Below, piece after piece: positions 1 to 9,317 of a DNA stretch of 64,000 nucleotides. A program made the position numbers and the translations under genes. The notes beneath the pieces were generated by a model. The model saw only the letters and a program-made list of their open reading frames with translations, was not told the DNA's origin and ran no database searches. The DNA lies in the NCBI GenBank assembly GCA_041392855.1, contig JAWKLD010000001.1, positions 1,660,001 through 1,724,000 of the forward strand, written 5' to 3'. Numbering within the stretch: position 1 is the first letter of the stretch; the number at the start of each line of letters is the position of its first letter. The stretch comes from Flavipsychrobacter sp. Lineage in GTDB: Bacteria; Bacteroidota; Bacteroidia; Chitinophagales; Chitinophagaceae.

Positions 1-606
1 GAAGAACTGTGGGTAACAGACGGTACTACTAATGGTACTATTTTACTAAAAGATATCAACACTGACCCTAAAAGCTCAGCTGACCCAAGCACTATCACAA
101 AATATGGCAACATGTTAATCTTCAGAGCCATTGATTCTTCTAAAAACATCGGTATATATGCAACAGATGGTACCACAAATGGCACTATAAAGCTGAAGGG
201 ATATGACTCTGTAACACGCTTTAGTGTAAAATATTCTTTTACCTTGTATGATAGCTCTTTGTACTTTACCGCATACGATACAGGAGGCTATGAAATGTGG
301 AAACTAACCGACACTACATTAAACACACCTCCCCCCAATGCTGTAGCAGCACTAAAAAACACACCAAGTAAAATACAAGTAGCCCCCAACCCTGCGCACG
401 ACAGAGTATACATTACGCTAGACAAAGCTTACTCTAATGCACAACTAACTATTACTGATATAACAGGACGAAGCATACTAAAGCAATCAATAACCAACAC
501 ACAAACACAAATAGAAGTAGCTCTACCTAACTTACCTACAGGCACTTACCTGCTTAACGTCCATCATAAAGATGGTGTACTTAGCCAACGACTTTTAATA
601 GAATAA
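1..606 (+). CDS. T9SS-sorted secreted protein with ELWVTDGT-type repeats, 5' truncated
   Basis: The reading frame is open from the first base, so the N-terminus lies outside the window. The visible 201 residues begin with ELWVTDGTTNGT and contain a second, weaker unit (GIYATDGTTNGT), a short repeat found in large extracellular Bacteroidota proteins that probably fold as beta-propellers. The last ~75 residues are a type A T9SS sorting domain: VAPNPAHDRVYI, then TITDITGRSI, then LPTGTYLLNV. The protein is therefore probably exported, cleaved near the sorting domain and attached to the cell surface or released. Ligand and role cannot be told from this fragment. It converges on the cystathionine beta-synthase gene. 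Confidence 0.85.
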   Translation, partial: EELWVTDGTTNGTILLKDINTDPKSSADPSTITKYGNMLIFRAIDSSKNIGIYATDGTTNGTIKLKGYDSVTRFSVKYSFTLYDSSLYFTAYDTGGYEMWKLTDTTLNTPPPNAVAALKNTPSKIQVAPNPAHDRVYITLDKAYSNAQLTITDITGRSILKQSITNTQTQIEVALPNLPTGTYLLNVHHKDGVLSQRLLIE

Positions 607-689
607 GAACTAAATACAGCACACTAAAAAGCCACTACCTTAATAAGTAGTGGCCTTTGTCATGCTCTCTAGATGAAAGGTTAAATATC

Positions 690-2060
690 TTATTTGCTCA
701 GCGCATCTATCACATCATACTTGGTAAGGATGTGATACTGACCGCTATCGTCTTTTACTAGTACAGCGCCATTATCTTTATTGATAAAGCTACTCAAGCG
801 CTCCAACGGAGTATCTAAGGTAGCCAAAGGCAATGCCGCTTCCTGTACGTCAGCAATATTCTTTTCTTTCAGGTCGTGGTTGTCCATCATCTTACGGAAC
901 AGTCCCATCTGTGTAACTGCACCAATAGGCTCCATACCATCCATTACAGGTATTTGCTCTATATCGTATTTCTTCATCAATGCCAATGCATCACTTACTT
1001 TTTGATCTGCACTTACAGTCACCAAACGACGAGCACCCAATCCATTCAATAGATCACGAACAGTTTTTACATCAAGGAAACCTCTGTCCAACATCCACTC
1101 ATCATTGTACACCTTGCCTACATAACGGCTACCATGATCGTGGAAGATAACAACAACAAGGTCGTCCTTAGTAAGTTTATCTTTTAGTTGGCGAAGACCT
1201 GCAACAGCAGAGCCTGCTGAATAACCAACGAATATACCTTCTTCCTTAGTGATACGACGTGCCATAACAGCTCCATCCTTATCCGTCACTTGCTCAAAAT
1301 GGTCTATCGCCTCTTTCTTATAGTTTTCAGGCAAAAAGTCTTCACCCAAGCCTTCAGCTATATAAGGGTGTACCTCGTTCATATCCAACTCTCCAGTGCG
1401 GTGCCATTTGGTCAATAGCGAACCATAAGAGTCAATGGCCCAAACCTGTACGTTAGGGTTTTGCTCTTTTAAGTATGAACCTGTACCTGTAACCGTACCA
1501 CCAGTTCCACTAGCTACTACAAGGTGTGTTATTTTTCCTTCGGTCTGTGCCCATAGTTCAGGTCCAGTTTGCTCGTAGTGTGCCTGACGGTTAGCCAAAT
1601 TATCATATTGGTTTACATACCAGCTATTAGGAATTTCTTTAGCCAAGCGTGCCGATACAGAATAGTAAGAGCGAGGATCTTCAGGCTCTACATCAGTAGG
1701 GCAAACGATCACCTCAGCACCAAAAGCTTTAAGGATGTCTACCTTCTCTTTACTCTGTTTATCGGTAGTGGTGAAGATACATTTGTAGCCACGCATGATA
1801 GCTGCCAATGCCAGCCCCATACCTGTATTGCCCGACGTACCTTCAATAATAGTACCACCCGGTTTTATCTTTCCTTCTGCCTCAGCCACATCCAGCATCT
1901 TAACCGCCATACGGTCTTTGATAGAGTTGCCGGGGTTGAAAGAATCAACCTTAGCATATACCGGGCAAGGGAAATCTGCCGTTACCTTGTTCAGTTTGAT
2001 CAATGGCGTATTGCCGATTGTTTGTAGAATATTGTCGTAAACGCGTTTTTCCGGAGTCAT
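690..2060 (-). CDS. cystathionine beta-synthase (PLP enzyme with CBS domain pair)
   Basis: A 456-residue fold-type II PLP enzyme that condenses serine or O-acetylserine with homocysteine or another thiol/sulfide. The PLP lysine is K48 in NSIKDRM, the substrate/phosphate loop is GTSGNTG at about 74-80, and the cofactor-phosphate glycine loop is SGTGGTVTGTG. Residues ~335-456 form two CBS motifs (VSDALALMKKYDIEQIPV and the final ~55 residues), the regulatory Bateman module seen in cystathionine beta-synthases and absent from plain cysteine synthases. Length and domain order match bacterial and eukaryotic CBS. O-acetylserine-dependent cysteine synthase activity cannot be excluded. Single gene, cytoplasmic. 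Confidence 0.92.
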   Translation of the reverse strand: MTPEKRVYDNILQTIGNTPLIKLNKVTADFPCPVYAKVDSFNPGNSIKDRMAVKMLDVAEAEGKIKPGGTIIEGTSGNTGMGLALAAIMRGYKCIFTTTDKQSKEKVDILKAFGAEVIVCPTDVEPEDPRSYYSVSARLAKEIPNSWYVNQYDNLANRQAHYEQTGPELWAQTEGKITHLVVASGTGGTVTGTGSYLKEQNPNVQVWAIDSYGSLLTKWHRTGELDMNEVHPYIAEGLGEDFLPENYKKEAIDHFEQVTDKDGAVMARRITKEEGIFVGYSAGSAVAGLRQLKDKLTKDDLVVVIFHDHGSRYVGKVYNDEWMLDRGFLDVKTVRDLLNGLGARRLVTVSADQKVSDALALMKKYDIEQIPVMDGMEPIGAVTQMGLFRKMMDNHDLKEKNIADVQEAALPLATLDTPLERLSSFINKDNGAVLVKDDSGQYHILTKYDVIDALSK

Positions 2061-2120
2061 AACCTTATTTAAAATGATGCCGCGAAGGTAAAAAAAATAG
2101 TTGGGACGGGGGAAAGGGGA

Positions 2121-2324
2121 TTATTTCACCTTCTTAGCATTGGCCTTTTTGTACACTACATGGATGAGTGCCATTATCAGTGCCCAAAGGGCAGCTTGGG
2201 CAAGCTGTTGTAGCCAAAAACTACTGTTTAAAACCTCATCTCTCCATACAAACACTTCAAGCCCCACACTTATGGGGAAATAGATGATAAAATAAGCCAA
2301 TACATAGGAGATGTAGTACTTCAT
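2121..2324 (-). CDS. small two-helix membrane protein
   Basis: A 67-residue protein with two hydrophobic segments (about 4-24 and 41-58) separated by a short polar loop with a WRDEV motif, and a lysine-rich C-terminus (KKANAKKVK) that should sit in the cytoplasm. It lies upstream of, and in the same orientation as, the cystathionine beta-synthase gene with a 60-bp gap, so the two could be co-transcribed. Not recognised as a known family. The hydrophobic pattern and positive-inside end support a real gene despite its size. Confidence 0.55.
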   Translation of the reverse strand: MKYYISYVLAYFIIYFPISVGLEVFVWRDEVLNSSFWLQQLAQAALWALIMALIHVVYKKANAKKVK

Positions 2325-2422
2325 GCACTAAAGATACGCGAAAGAAGCTATTGATAAATAGGGGTGTTTTCACCCTACCTTATTAGATAGATTAAACCTA
2401 TTTTTGAAAAAAGCCTGTACGA

Positions 2423-3364
2423 TTGGAAAAAGTAGAATACAGTGACCTCTATAAATTTTTATGCTCTATAGGAATAATATTGATAGCTATTTCATTTGTA
2501 TTCCCTTACCTAATGCTAAAAGAACCTCTAGGAACTTTAACAACTATAGAAACATATAGTAAACTTACACCTAGTGCTAAATCTATTTTCGACAGACGAC
2601 AAGATATCCTTATCTGTGTTTTGAAAAACTTGCACTTCATTTCATTGGCAACATTTACTACTGGAGGGTTAATACTCTTATATGGAATTAGTAAATGGTC
2701 TAAAAAGCAAAAAAATATAGACCTAGCCGATGATGCTAAAATAAAGAAAGAACTAGAGGAGATGGGCAACCCATTAAATAATGATGAAGTTGTTACAAAA
2801 GCAACTGAAGAAATGAATGAAGAGTTTTCTGATACATCAAGCTTTACAACAAATACAAGTACTACAACAAAAGACCAAGCTAGTTTTATCTCAAAATACC
2901 TTGTAGTTGAAAACTCTATTCTCAATTTAATAAGAGAAGATGTTGGCAATCACTTCATAACCTTCCCAAACTACAAAATTGGCATACGTGTATTTGATGC
3001 TATATTATTAGAGCGAGCAGCATCAAGAGATCTAAGAGGTCGAGGCTTAACTCAAAAAGAATATTTTTTAGAAATAAAATATACGACACACTTAAGAGAC
3101 CAGTATATTAAGAATGTCATTAAGTATACTTATCTATTATTTACAACCTTTAAAACTCAATCAAAAAGAACAGCAGTACCCATTATTATTATAGTAGTGG
3201 CTACAAATAAACACAATTCATCTTTTATAGAAAAAGTAAACTTCCAAGCAATTAAAAATGAATTGACAAAAGAAACATCCAGTGAGTATACTAGCCTTTT
3301 AAAACATATAATAGTTGATGAGAACCAAACAGAATCTATAGACTTTAAAAAAATCATTAATTAA
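2423..3364 (+). CDS. membrane-anchored protein with a PD-(D/E)XK nuclease-like domain
   Basis: A 313-residue protein that starts at TTG (no in-frame ATG upstream). Two transmembrane helices (about 12-31 and 71-90) are followed by a charged linker rich in S/T (100-150) and a C-terminal domain of ~160 residues. That domain has the order expected of PD-(D/E)XK enzymes: a helix with E163, a strand ending in D192 (VFDAILLE), a strand carrying E217-I-K219 (YFLEIKYT), a helix, then a strongly hydrophobic strand (PIIIIVVAT). No homologue is recognised by name. The gene is clearly more AT-rich than its neighbours and stands alone, suggesting acquisition. Nuclease activity is inferred from the motif only; a defence or DNA-uptake role would be speculation. 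Confidence 0.6.
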   Translation: MEKVEYSDLYKFLCSIGIILIAISFVFPYLMLKEPLGTLTTIETYSKLTPSAKSIFDRRQDILICVLKNLHFISLATFTTGGLILLYGISKWSKKQKNIDLADDAKIKKELEEMGNPLNNDEVVTKATEEMNEEFSDTSSFTTNTSTTTKDQASFISKYLVVENSILNLIREDVGNHFITFPNYKIGIRVFDAILLERAASRDLRGRGLTQKEYFLEIKYTTHLRDQYIKNVIKYTYLLFTTFKTQSKRTAVPIIIIVVATNKHNSSFIEKVNFQAIKNELTKETSSEYTSLLKHIIVDENQTESIDFKKIIN

Positions 3365-3558
3365 CCCTCAATCCACTCTTTACAAATAACAGCAGCAATG
3401 TCCTGTAGTTTGCGGACGCGGGCAATGAGTTCAGTGAATTCTTCTTGTGTGATGGTGTATTTAGGGCTTCTACATAGCTGTTTACTATTCAAAAATTGGG
3501 TGATTTTACTCTTTCTCACTAAAAAAGACACCCGTAACTTTGTTGTGCAAACAAACAA
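3361..3558 (-). pseudogene. possible gene remnant, helical C-terminus only
   Basis: An open frame of 65 codons with no ATG. The last ~35 residues (ITQEEFTELIARVRKLQD, then a short helix ending in KEWIEG) look like genuine amphipathic helical protein, while the first ~28 do not. It meets the end of the PD-(D/E)XK-like gene with a 4-bp overlap, and a consensus -7 element on the opposite strand lies inside its 5' part. Best explained as the surviving 3' end of a decayed gene; a short real gene with a GTG/TTG start is possible. Family not recognised. Confidence 0.25.
3535..3542 (+). promoter_or_regulatory. -7 promoter element TAACTTTG
   Basis: Exact match to the Bacteroidota -7 consensus TAnnTTTG, with TTTC 19 bp upstream in place of the -33 TTTG. 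No convincing coding region follows before the terminator at 3637, so it probably drives a short transcript. Confidence 0.45.
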
Positions 3559-3671
3559 TAAAAAACGCTGCTTTTGTCATGGCGTTTTAAAACAAAATTT
3601 GAAGATCCTCATCCTTTATAATTAGTATAACTAGGTATAACCCTTGCTCTCTAGCTAGGGTTATTTTTTTG
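3549..3671 (+). ncRNA. candidate short non-coding transcript
   Basis: Between the -7 element at 3535 and the terminator at 3637-3671 lie about 120 bases without a believable gene. The 5' end reads TTGTGCAAACAAACAAT, like the leaders of the genes at 12712, 14118 and 17142. A hairpin pairs AAAACGC with GCGTTTT near 3563-3590. The 75-codon frame that overlaps it (3398-3625) has an unlikely composition. It could instead be a long leader, but the terminator separates it from the next gene at 3860. Confidence 0.35.
3637..3671 (+). terminator. intrinsic terminator
   Basis: Stem ATAACCCT/AGGGTTAT (3637-3644 with 3657-3664) followed directly by a run of seven T. Confidence 0.75.
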
Positions 3672-3859
3672 CAACTATTACAATAAAAGCAACTAAACCA
3701 ATACCTACAGAACCCTTACCCTGTCACGCTTTCGTAAAAATGGCGTGACAAACCGCTTAAATAATAACCGTGAGTTTATACCCTCATGACAATCCTTTTT
3801 TATGACAAACCACCCTCCTACATTCGAAGCATTATTAATCATTTAAAATGCTCTCTAAA

Positions 3860-4726
3860 ATGAAAAAACTTTTACTTGGAGTTTTTCTATGCTCCACAGT
3901 CCTAACCACGAAAACCAATGCACAAGGCTACACCTTCAAGGCAAAAACAGACACCTACACCCCCATTACAGGAGGTAGTGCTATAACGGGTACTATCAAC
4001 TTAGGATTTGATGTAACCATTGCCGGTGTTAAAAGCAGCACCTTACATACGGCAACCTATTTTGGACAAATAGGCACTAAAACACCATTACAGTTTAGTG
4101 GCTTTAATGCCGAAATACAAGATGGTGCTAAAACCTATAGTATAACTGGCAACCCCGGCGACCGTATTGTAAAGCTCCAGTACGACAAGGTGAAATTCTC
4201 GCACAATGCTTTTGGTCCCGACTATGTAACTTTTCAAATATGGATATATGAAAAAGACAACGCGCTGGAACTGCATATGGGCGCTAGCAATATCACCAAC
4301 CCTACTTTAGACTATTACTACAACACGCCTAAAGGCCCCGGAGTAGGCTTTAGCAACATGTGGCTCAAAGGAAGCCCTGCAAACCCTAGCACAGACATGT
4401 CTGACAATTTCTTAAACGGCACGCCAGCAAACGGACAGGTTTATCGCTTTGAACCTGCAACTACAAATATCAGTACAACCATAAATGATCAAAATAACAT
4501 ACAGCTTTACCCTAACCCTGGCAACGGCTTAATTACTATTGCCGTAGCAAACAACAGTAATAGCTATGCTACTGTGTACGACATGGCACAACGCCAACTA
4601 ATACAACAACCACTTACTCAAAAAAACAACCAGATCAACATGGCTCATTTGCAAGCAGGGCTCTACACCATTACTGTAAGTAATAAGGATGGTGTTCAAA
4701 AAACCTTTAATTATGTGAAACAGTAA
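3860..4726 (+). CDS. T9SS-sorted secreted protein, unknown fold
   Basis: The start is set at ATG 3860 (MKKLLLGVFLCSTVLTT), which gives a standard signal peptide ending at TNAQG; an ATG four codons earlier (3848) is possible. The mature ~265 residues look all-beta, with repeated T/G-rich strands and no recognised catalytic motif. The C-terminal ~75 residues are a type A sorting domain: IQLYPNPGNGLITI, YDMAQRQLI, LQAGLYTITV, ending NYVKQ. The last residues match those of the next gene (KNYVKQ), so the two sorting domains are related. Secreted or surface-attached; substrate unknown. Followed by its own terminator. Confidence 0.8.
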   Translation: MKKLLLGVFLCSTVLTTKTNAQGYTFKAKTDTYTPITGGSAITGTINLGFDVTIAGVKSSTLHTATYFGQIGTKTPLQFSGFNAEIQDGAKTYSITGNPGDRIVKLQYDKVKFSHNAFGPDYVTFQIWIYEKDNALELHMGASNITNPTLDYYYNTPKGPGVGFSNMWLKGSPANPSTDMSDNFLNGTPANGQVYRFEPATTNISTTINDQNNIQLYPNPGNGLITIAVANNSNSYATVYDMAQRQLIQQPLTQKNNQINMAHLQAGLYTITVSNKDGVQKTFNYVKQ

Positions 4727-4751
4727 GATCTGTACTTAACAACATTACCGA

Positions 4752-4785
4752 AGCATCCTGTATTCAAATACAGGGTGCTTTTTTT
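4752..4785 (+). terminator. intrinsic terminator
   Basis: Twelve-base-pair stem AGCATCCTGTAT/ATACAGGGTGCT (one G-T pair, loop TCAA) followed by TTTTTTT, 25 bp after the stop of the preceding gene. Confidence 0.9.
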
Positions 4786-4923
4786 GTTGCGCTCATTAAC
4801 AAATACGGCTTGGGTGTTTTCACTCTTGTATAGTCATTTTTACAATATTAACTTAGAGTTTCTACGCCCACCATTTACAATAACCCTTAATTTATTTAAT
4901 CACCATAAAAAATGTATCTATCC

Positions 4924-6942
4924 ATGAAAAAGATGCTTTTATTGCCGATGCTATTAGCCGGCACTATGTTTGCCGCTGCGCAAACCAACCCAAACCTTAT
5001 TGACTTTGAGCCCAGCACTGCCAACCTCAACGGCTGTGGCAACTACTCTCAAGCAGAAGGAGCACTACTCAATAATAATTTCTTCCAATGCGCCTATGGA
5101 GTTACCTTCCATATGGGTAGCCTTGGCGGTACAGCCCCTACTGTAGCACAGGTGGGTGCCCCTACCGTGGCTTGGGCTAGTGCTACTACCTATAGCTATA
5201 CTAGTGCCTCGCAAGGGTGTAGTGTGGCCACTAGCGTAAGTAGTGACAAGCCAACCAACAATAAAGATGTAGGATGCTTCTTCATCACAGATGACCCCAA
5301 CGGTCCCGGTCAAAACCCAGCCCCTCTTTACGTAGACTATCACGACTTGGAATGTACTGAAGCTTCAGGGTTCTTAATGGACGTGGATGGCACTAACAAC
5401 GTACAGGAAGGATGGCAAATAACCGCCTATGGTATAGGAGGTTCTATACAAACTGTATATGTACTATCGCTACAGTACAACTTGTACCAGCCACCGCCAA
5501 GCCCACAAGTAAATATTGTGGCAGGAGATGGTGAGGCTTCTTATTGGGGTGTAAACCTTGGTACTGACCCGATAGACTATATCGAGTTCCGTTACATTGG
5601 TCACCCAAGCCGTAGCGTAGGTTTAGCCTTCGATGAGTTTGCTATTTGTAGCAGCCAACCACAAATCACGGATACAAGAGGTTGTTGTGACGACATAGGA
5701 GAAGACAACCTTATAGTGAACGGTAGCTTTGAAGGAGGCAACTTTGGTTTCACTAGCCCTGGCTATACTTATCAGGGGTCTTTCGGTCCTAACTCTATTT
5801 CAGAGGGCATGTACTCTGTAGTGTCTAGCGCGCAAGCTTCGTCTGTGAGCAATTGCTGGAACATCATGGATCATACTTTTTGTACTGATGGGCAAGGCCA
5901 CTACATGGTTGTAAATGGCAGAACCCACAACCCACAATCGACCATGGTATATCAACAAAAAGATATTCCTGTTGAAGCAGGAGAAGAATACATCTTCTGT
6001 ATGTATTACCAACATCTACCGCAATGTGCTTTTGATGTCTTCGACCCTAACAGAATGTTTGTTAGTCTTGGCGATGCCGACCTAACAGAAGGAGAATGTG
6101 ATAATGATGAAGAACACTGTGGCTGGACAAAAATCACTTACACTGTAATACCAAATGGCAATACTTTGGACTTAACTATCTTCTTAGATGAAGGAGGTAT
6201 TGGTGATGGTAATGATGTAGCCTTTGATGACTTCAGCCTTAGAAAGAAAGGTGTAATGCCTTCAGACTATTGTGCTTTTGATATCTCCTCTTCTACTTCG
6301 GGCAGCAACATTACACTTACAGCTACTGCGGTAACTAACCCTCTACCTGCAGGCTTCAACGTAGAATGGAATGTGGTGGAAGCTAGTTGTAACGGTCTAT
6401 GGACTCCTGTAGCTGGTACTAGCATGACTTATGCTTGGAACCCTTACAATACTAACTTCCCTGGTTATTGCTGTGTTCCGGGTAGTGCTACTCCGGGTGC
6501 ATTCTCTACCAGCAAATGTTACATCATCACACGTAAGGTGACCAACTGCTGCTACAACGATTGTGAATATAAATACTACTTATCAGCACAGCCACAAGGC
6601 ATGGTCATGGGCAAACAAGCAGGGACTGAAGAAGGCACTACCTTCTATATCTCTACCGATCTTAAGAACTGGGAGCCTATTGCCAACACAAGTGCTGCTG
6701 CTACTAAGGACCTGACCATATACCCTAACCCTGGTGATGGTAAAGTGACCCTTACTTCAAGACAACCACTAGAAGGCTCTGAGCTAACTATATACAATGT
6801 AGAAAGCAAAGTAGTTCTAAGAAAAACCATTGAAAGCAATAGTACAGCTATTGATATTTCTAAGTTGCCTAATGGTGTGTACACCTTTAAAGTAACTGAT
6901 GAAGCAGGAAACGCTTCTACTAAAAACTATGTGAAACAATAG
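4924..6942 (+). CDS. large T9SS-sorted secreted protein with carbohydrate-binding-like module
   Basis: Start ATG 4924 (MKKMLLLPMLLAGTMFAAAQ), a clear signal peptide; ATG 4912 is four codons upstream. 672 residues, unusually rich in cysteine, including CC pairs (RGCCDD, NCCYND), so disulfide-stabilised outside the cell. Residues ~265-450 run NLIVNGSFEGGNFGF... to VAFDDFSLRKK, the layout of jelly-roll carbohydrate-binding or DUF642-like modules that begin with NGSFE and end with an aspartate-rich strand. The sorting domain starts at LTIYPNPGDG and ends NYVKQ. Probably a surface adhesin or glycan-binding protein; ligand unknown. Confidence 0.8.
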   Translation: MKKMLLLPMLLAGTMFAAAQTNPNLIDFEPSTANLNGCGNYSQAEGALLNNNFFQCAYGVTFHMGSLGGTAPTVAQVGAPTVAWASATTYSYTSASQGCSVATSVSSDKPTNNKDVGCFFITDDPNGPGQNPAPLYVDYHDLECTEASGFLMDVDGTNNVQEGWQITAYGIGGSIQTVYVLSLQYNLYQPPPSPQVNIVAGDGEASYWGVNLGTDPIDYIEFRYIGHPSRSVGLAFDEFAICSSQPQITDTRGCCDDIGEDNLIVNGSFEGGNFGFTSPGYTYQGSFGPNSISEGMYSVVSSAQASSVSNCWNIMDHTFCTDGQGHYMVVNGRTHNPQSTMVYQQKDIPVEAGEEYIFCMYYQHLPQCAFDVFDPNRMFVSLGDADLTEGECDNDEEHCGWTKITYTVIPNGNTLDLTIFLDEGGIGDGNDVAFDDFSLRKKGVMPSDYCAFDISSSTSGSNITLTATAVTNPLPAGFNVEWNVVEASCNGLWTPVAGTSMTYAWNPYNTNFPGYCCVPGSATPGAFSTSKCYIITRKVTNCCYNDCEYKYYLSAQPQGMVMGKQAGTEEGTTFYISTDLKNWEPIANTSAAATKDLTIYPNPGDGKVTLTSRQPLEGSELTIYNVESKVVLRKTIESNSTAIDISKLPNGVYTFKVTDEAGNASTKNYVKQ

Positions 6943-6968
6943 CCTAAAAGCTGTTTCATGTTTACCTG

Positions 6969-6996
6969 CGGGGCTACATCTGTAGCCCCGTTTTAT
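6969..6996. terminator. intrinsic terminator between convergent genes
   Basis: Perfect inverted repeat CGGGGCTACA/TGTAGCCCCG (6969-6990) followed by TTTT. It lies between the T9SS gene and the end of the receiver gene on the other strand. Confidence 0.85.
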
Positions 6997-7017
6997 ATAT
7001 AAGTAAAATGTACTTAA

Positions 7018-7392
7018 TTATTCCGACTCTAAATATACACGTACAATATCTACCAATGTTTTAGCAGCAAAGGGCTTGGTAATATAATCATCAGCACCGT
7101 GCTGAATACCCTTGTGAATATCTGCATCGTCGGCAAATGCGCTTAGGAAGACAAAAGGTATTTTTTTTGTTTTTTCATTTGCTTTTACTTCTTTAAGAAT
7201 GGCATAACCATCAATACCCGGCAGCATAATATCACTCAAGATCATTTTATAGTCTGTACCATCGGCTAGTAATGATAAGCCGTCTTCGCCTGTAGCCGCA
7301 AAGTCTGCCTCTATCTTATTGAGTTGGAAGATAGTACGCATCACCCCACTTATGCGGTTATCATCTTCTATTACAAGTATCTTTTTGTTCAT
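7018..7392 (-). CDS. stand-alone response regulator receiver domain (CheY-like)
   Basis: 124 residues, a single receiver domain with no output domain. The acidic pair is E9-D10-D11, the phosphoacceptor is D54 (ILSDIMLPGIDG), the conserved Ser is in FLSAF and the lysine is K106 (ITKPF). It starts 15 bp after the histidine kinase on the same strand, so it is very likely phosphorylated by that kinase and acts through protein contacts or as a phosphate relay. Third gene of the operon 9944-7018. Confidence 0.93.
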   Translation of the reverse strand: MNKKILVIEDDNRISGVMRTIFQLNKIEADFAATGEDGLSLLADGTDYKMILSDIMLPGIDGYAILKEVKANEKTKKIPFVFLSAFADDADIHKGIQHGADDYITKPFAAKTLVDIVRVYLESE

Positions 7393-7407
7393 TGTTGTTT
7401 GTTTGTA

Positions 7408-9285
7408 TTATTCAGGTACTACTATTGTAAAGGTTATTCCTTCCCCTTCATTGTTATTCACTTCTACTGTCCCGTTATGCATTTTCACTACATGGTCTAC
7501 TACCATAAGCCCAATACCATTACCTGATATATTGCCCACATTAGAAGCTCTGAAGAATGAATTAAAGAGCATATCCATTTCTTCCTGCGGCACACCTATG
7601 CCCTTATCTTTCACTTCTATACACATATGCCCATCTCGACGATACAGCCTTACTGTTGGCACCTCCTTACCTGCACTATACTTAAAAGCGTTGTTGACCA
7701 AATTGCACACAGCATGTCTCATTAAGCGCATATCTATATTTGCCGCTAGATCTTTTGTGTCTATGTGTATATTAAGATTTCGTCCGTCGTGATAAGGTTG
7801 ATACAACTCATGCGACAAGGTCTCCAAATAATGTTGCATATCCGTCTTCTCAGGTTTGAACTTCAATGTTCCTTTTTCTATACGCCCCACCATCAACATC
7901 TCATCAAGTATCTCTGTTATGCGGTTCACTTCTTTTACAATACTATCGGTAAACTGTGCCGCATCAATATCCTCCGGCAGATCGTTCTTATCCATAGCAG
8001 CGGCCATCTCCAATATCTCTGCCGATGATAAGATGACAGACAATGGCGTACGCAACTCATGAGAAGTGATATGAATAAAATTATTCTTAAGGCTATTTAG
8101 TTCCTTCTCTCTTGCTATCATCTCCTCCATTTGTATCTTCTTCAACACCTGCTCGGTAATATCAGATATACGACCTGTAAAAATTACATTATGCACCTCG
8201 TCCTGACTAAGCCAAACATAAGTATCTACATAGCGCACATGACCATCCACATCAGGCTTTAGCTTCACAACCCCTCTTTGTGGCGTGCCTGTTTGTTTCA
8301 GCAAGTTGGCACGTTCTAGAAGCTTCTCCAGATCCTCGGGTTGCACTATATCGAATATATTTCTTTGCCCTTCCCCTTTCTCGGGTGTTATTTTATCGAT
8401 AATGTTCAGCACTGCATCATTACCCATGATAATGGAACCATCCAACTTGCACTGAAAAACACCATCTTTAAGAGAAGACACTAAAGAGGAATACTTTTCC
8501 TTTTCGTGTGCCAGCTCTAGCTCCTTTTTCTTCTGATCGCTTATGTTCACACCATAACCAATCATTAGTTCTAGCTCGTTCTCCTTATTCATATAAGGGT
8601 AGAAAATGCGTAACACATAATCCTTTGTACCATCGGGCTTGGTCAGCTCATCCACCCAAGACTGAATATTTCCACTTTCTTTTACTAAGTCAAACCGCTT
8701 TCTTCGCTCATCAGCAATAGCTGTAGGCACACCTCTGTAGGCTACGTATTCATAGTCGTCTTTCCCTATTATCCATGTTCGTATCTCTTCGTTCTTTATC
8801 CCTGTTTTATTGACGAATAGATATTTATGCTCGGGCGTAAATATGGCAATGTCAGCAGGTATTTCATTGAGTATTTTTTGAAAAAAAGCGCGTTGATCTT
8901 CCAGCCTTTTTTGGTGAACGACCAATTCTGTCACATCCTCATAGGTCCACAAATGATATCTGACTTCTTCCCCTTCTTTGATACAGGTATATTTCCTTTT
9001 AAAGAACTTACCATTTTTAGTTTCTACCGTTCCTTCATTGGGCTCTTGCTTTAACGGTATCTCTACAGTGTCTACTAAAAACTGTTCAGGATCGGTAAAA
9101 AACTCTTTGGCCTGTTGAGCGGCGTCAGTACAGTTGACCCCTACCAGTATAGATGGGTCTCCTGGCATATCAAATATGTCCAAAAACATTTTATTGGTAT
9201 ACACAATGCTGCGCTCTGCATCTTCTAAGAGCACACCCAAATTCAGCGCATCCAATACCTGTTGTATATTATCAATAAGACTCAT
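7408..9285 (-). CDS. soluble PAS-domain sensor histidine kinase
   Basis: 625 residues without transmembrane segments. Three PAS-like modules can be read (about 1-120, 130-250 and 262-380), each followed by a DxTE/DIS-type linker (YEDVTE, VNISDQ, ISDITEQ). The dimerisation helix carries the phospho-histidine H409 in FIHITSHELRTPL. The ATPase domain shows the N box LVNNAFKYS, the G1 box DKGIGVP and the G2 box GNGIGLMVVD. The first PAS begins near NLGVLLEDAERSIVYTN. A cytoplasmic signal such as redox state or a ligand is likely, but unknown. It sits between two response regulators, 32 bp after the NarL-type one and 15 bp before the receiver. Confidence 0.93.
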   Translation of the reverse strand: MSLIDNIQQVLDALNLGVLLEDAERSIVYTNKMFLDIFDMPGDPSILVGVNCTDAAQQAKEFFTDPEQFLVDTVEIPLKQEPNEGTVETKNGKFFKRKYTCIKEGEEVRYHLWTYEDVTELVVHQKRLEDQRAFFQKILNEIPADIAIFTPEHKYLFVNKTGIKNEEIRTWIIGKDDYEYVAYRGVPTAIADERRKRFDLVKESGNIQSWVDELTKPDGTKDYVLRIFYPYMNKENELELMIGYGVNISDQKKKELELAHEKEKYSSLVSSLKDGVFQCKLDGSIIMGNDAVLNIIDKITPEKGEGQRNIFDIVQPEDLEKLLERANLLKQTGTPQRGVVKLKPDVDGHVRYVDTYVWLSQDEVHNVIFTGRISDITEQVLKKIQMEEMIAREKELNSLKNNFIHITSHELRTPLSVILSSAEILEMAAAMDKNDLPEDIDAAQFTDSIVKEVNRITEILDEMLMVGRIEKGTLKFKPEKTDMQHYLETLSHELYQPYHDGRNLNIHIDTKDLAANIDMRLMRHAVCNLVNNAFKYSAGKEVPTVRLYRRDGHMCIEVKDKGIGVPQEEMDMLFNSFFRASNVGNISGNGIGLMVVDHVVKMHNGTVEVNNNEGEGITFTIVVPE

Positions 9286-9317
9286 TGCCTATCGTTCTCT
9301 TTTTATAAACACTAATG

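Noticed and set aside
3398..3625. 75-codon plus-strand frame over the candidate short RNA
   Set aside because: Composition (cysteine- and leucine-rich with no domain) is unlike a real protein, it contains the -7 element and hairpin, and it overlaps the minus-strand remnant.
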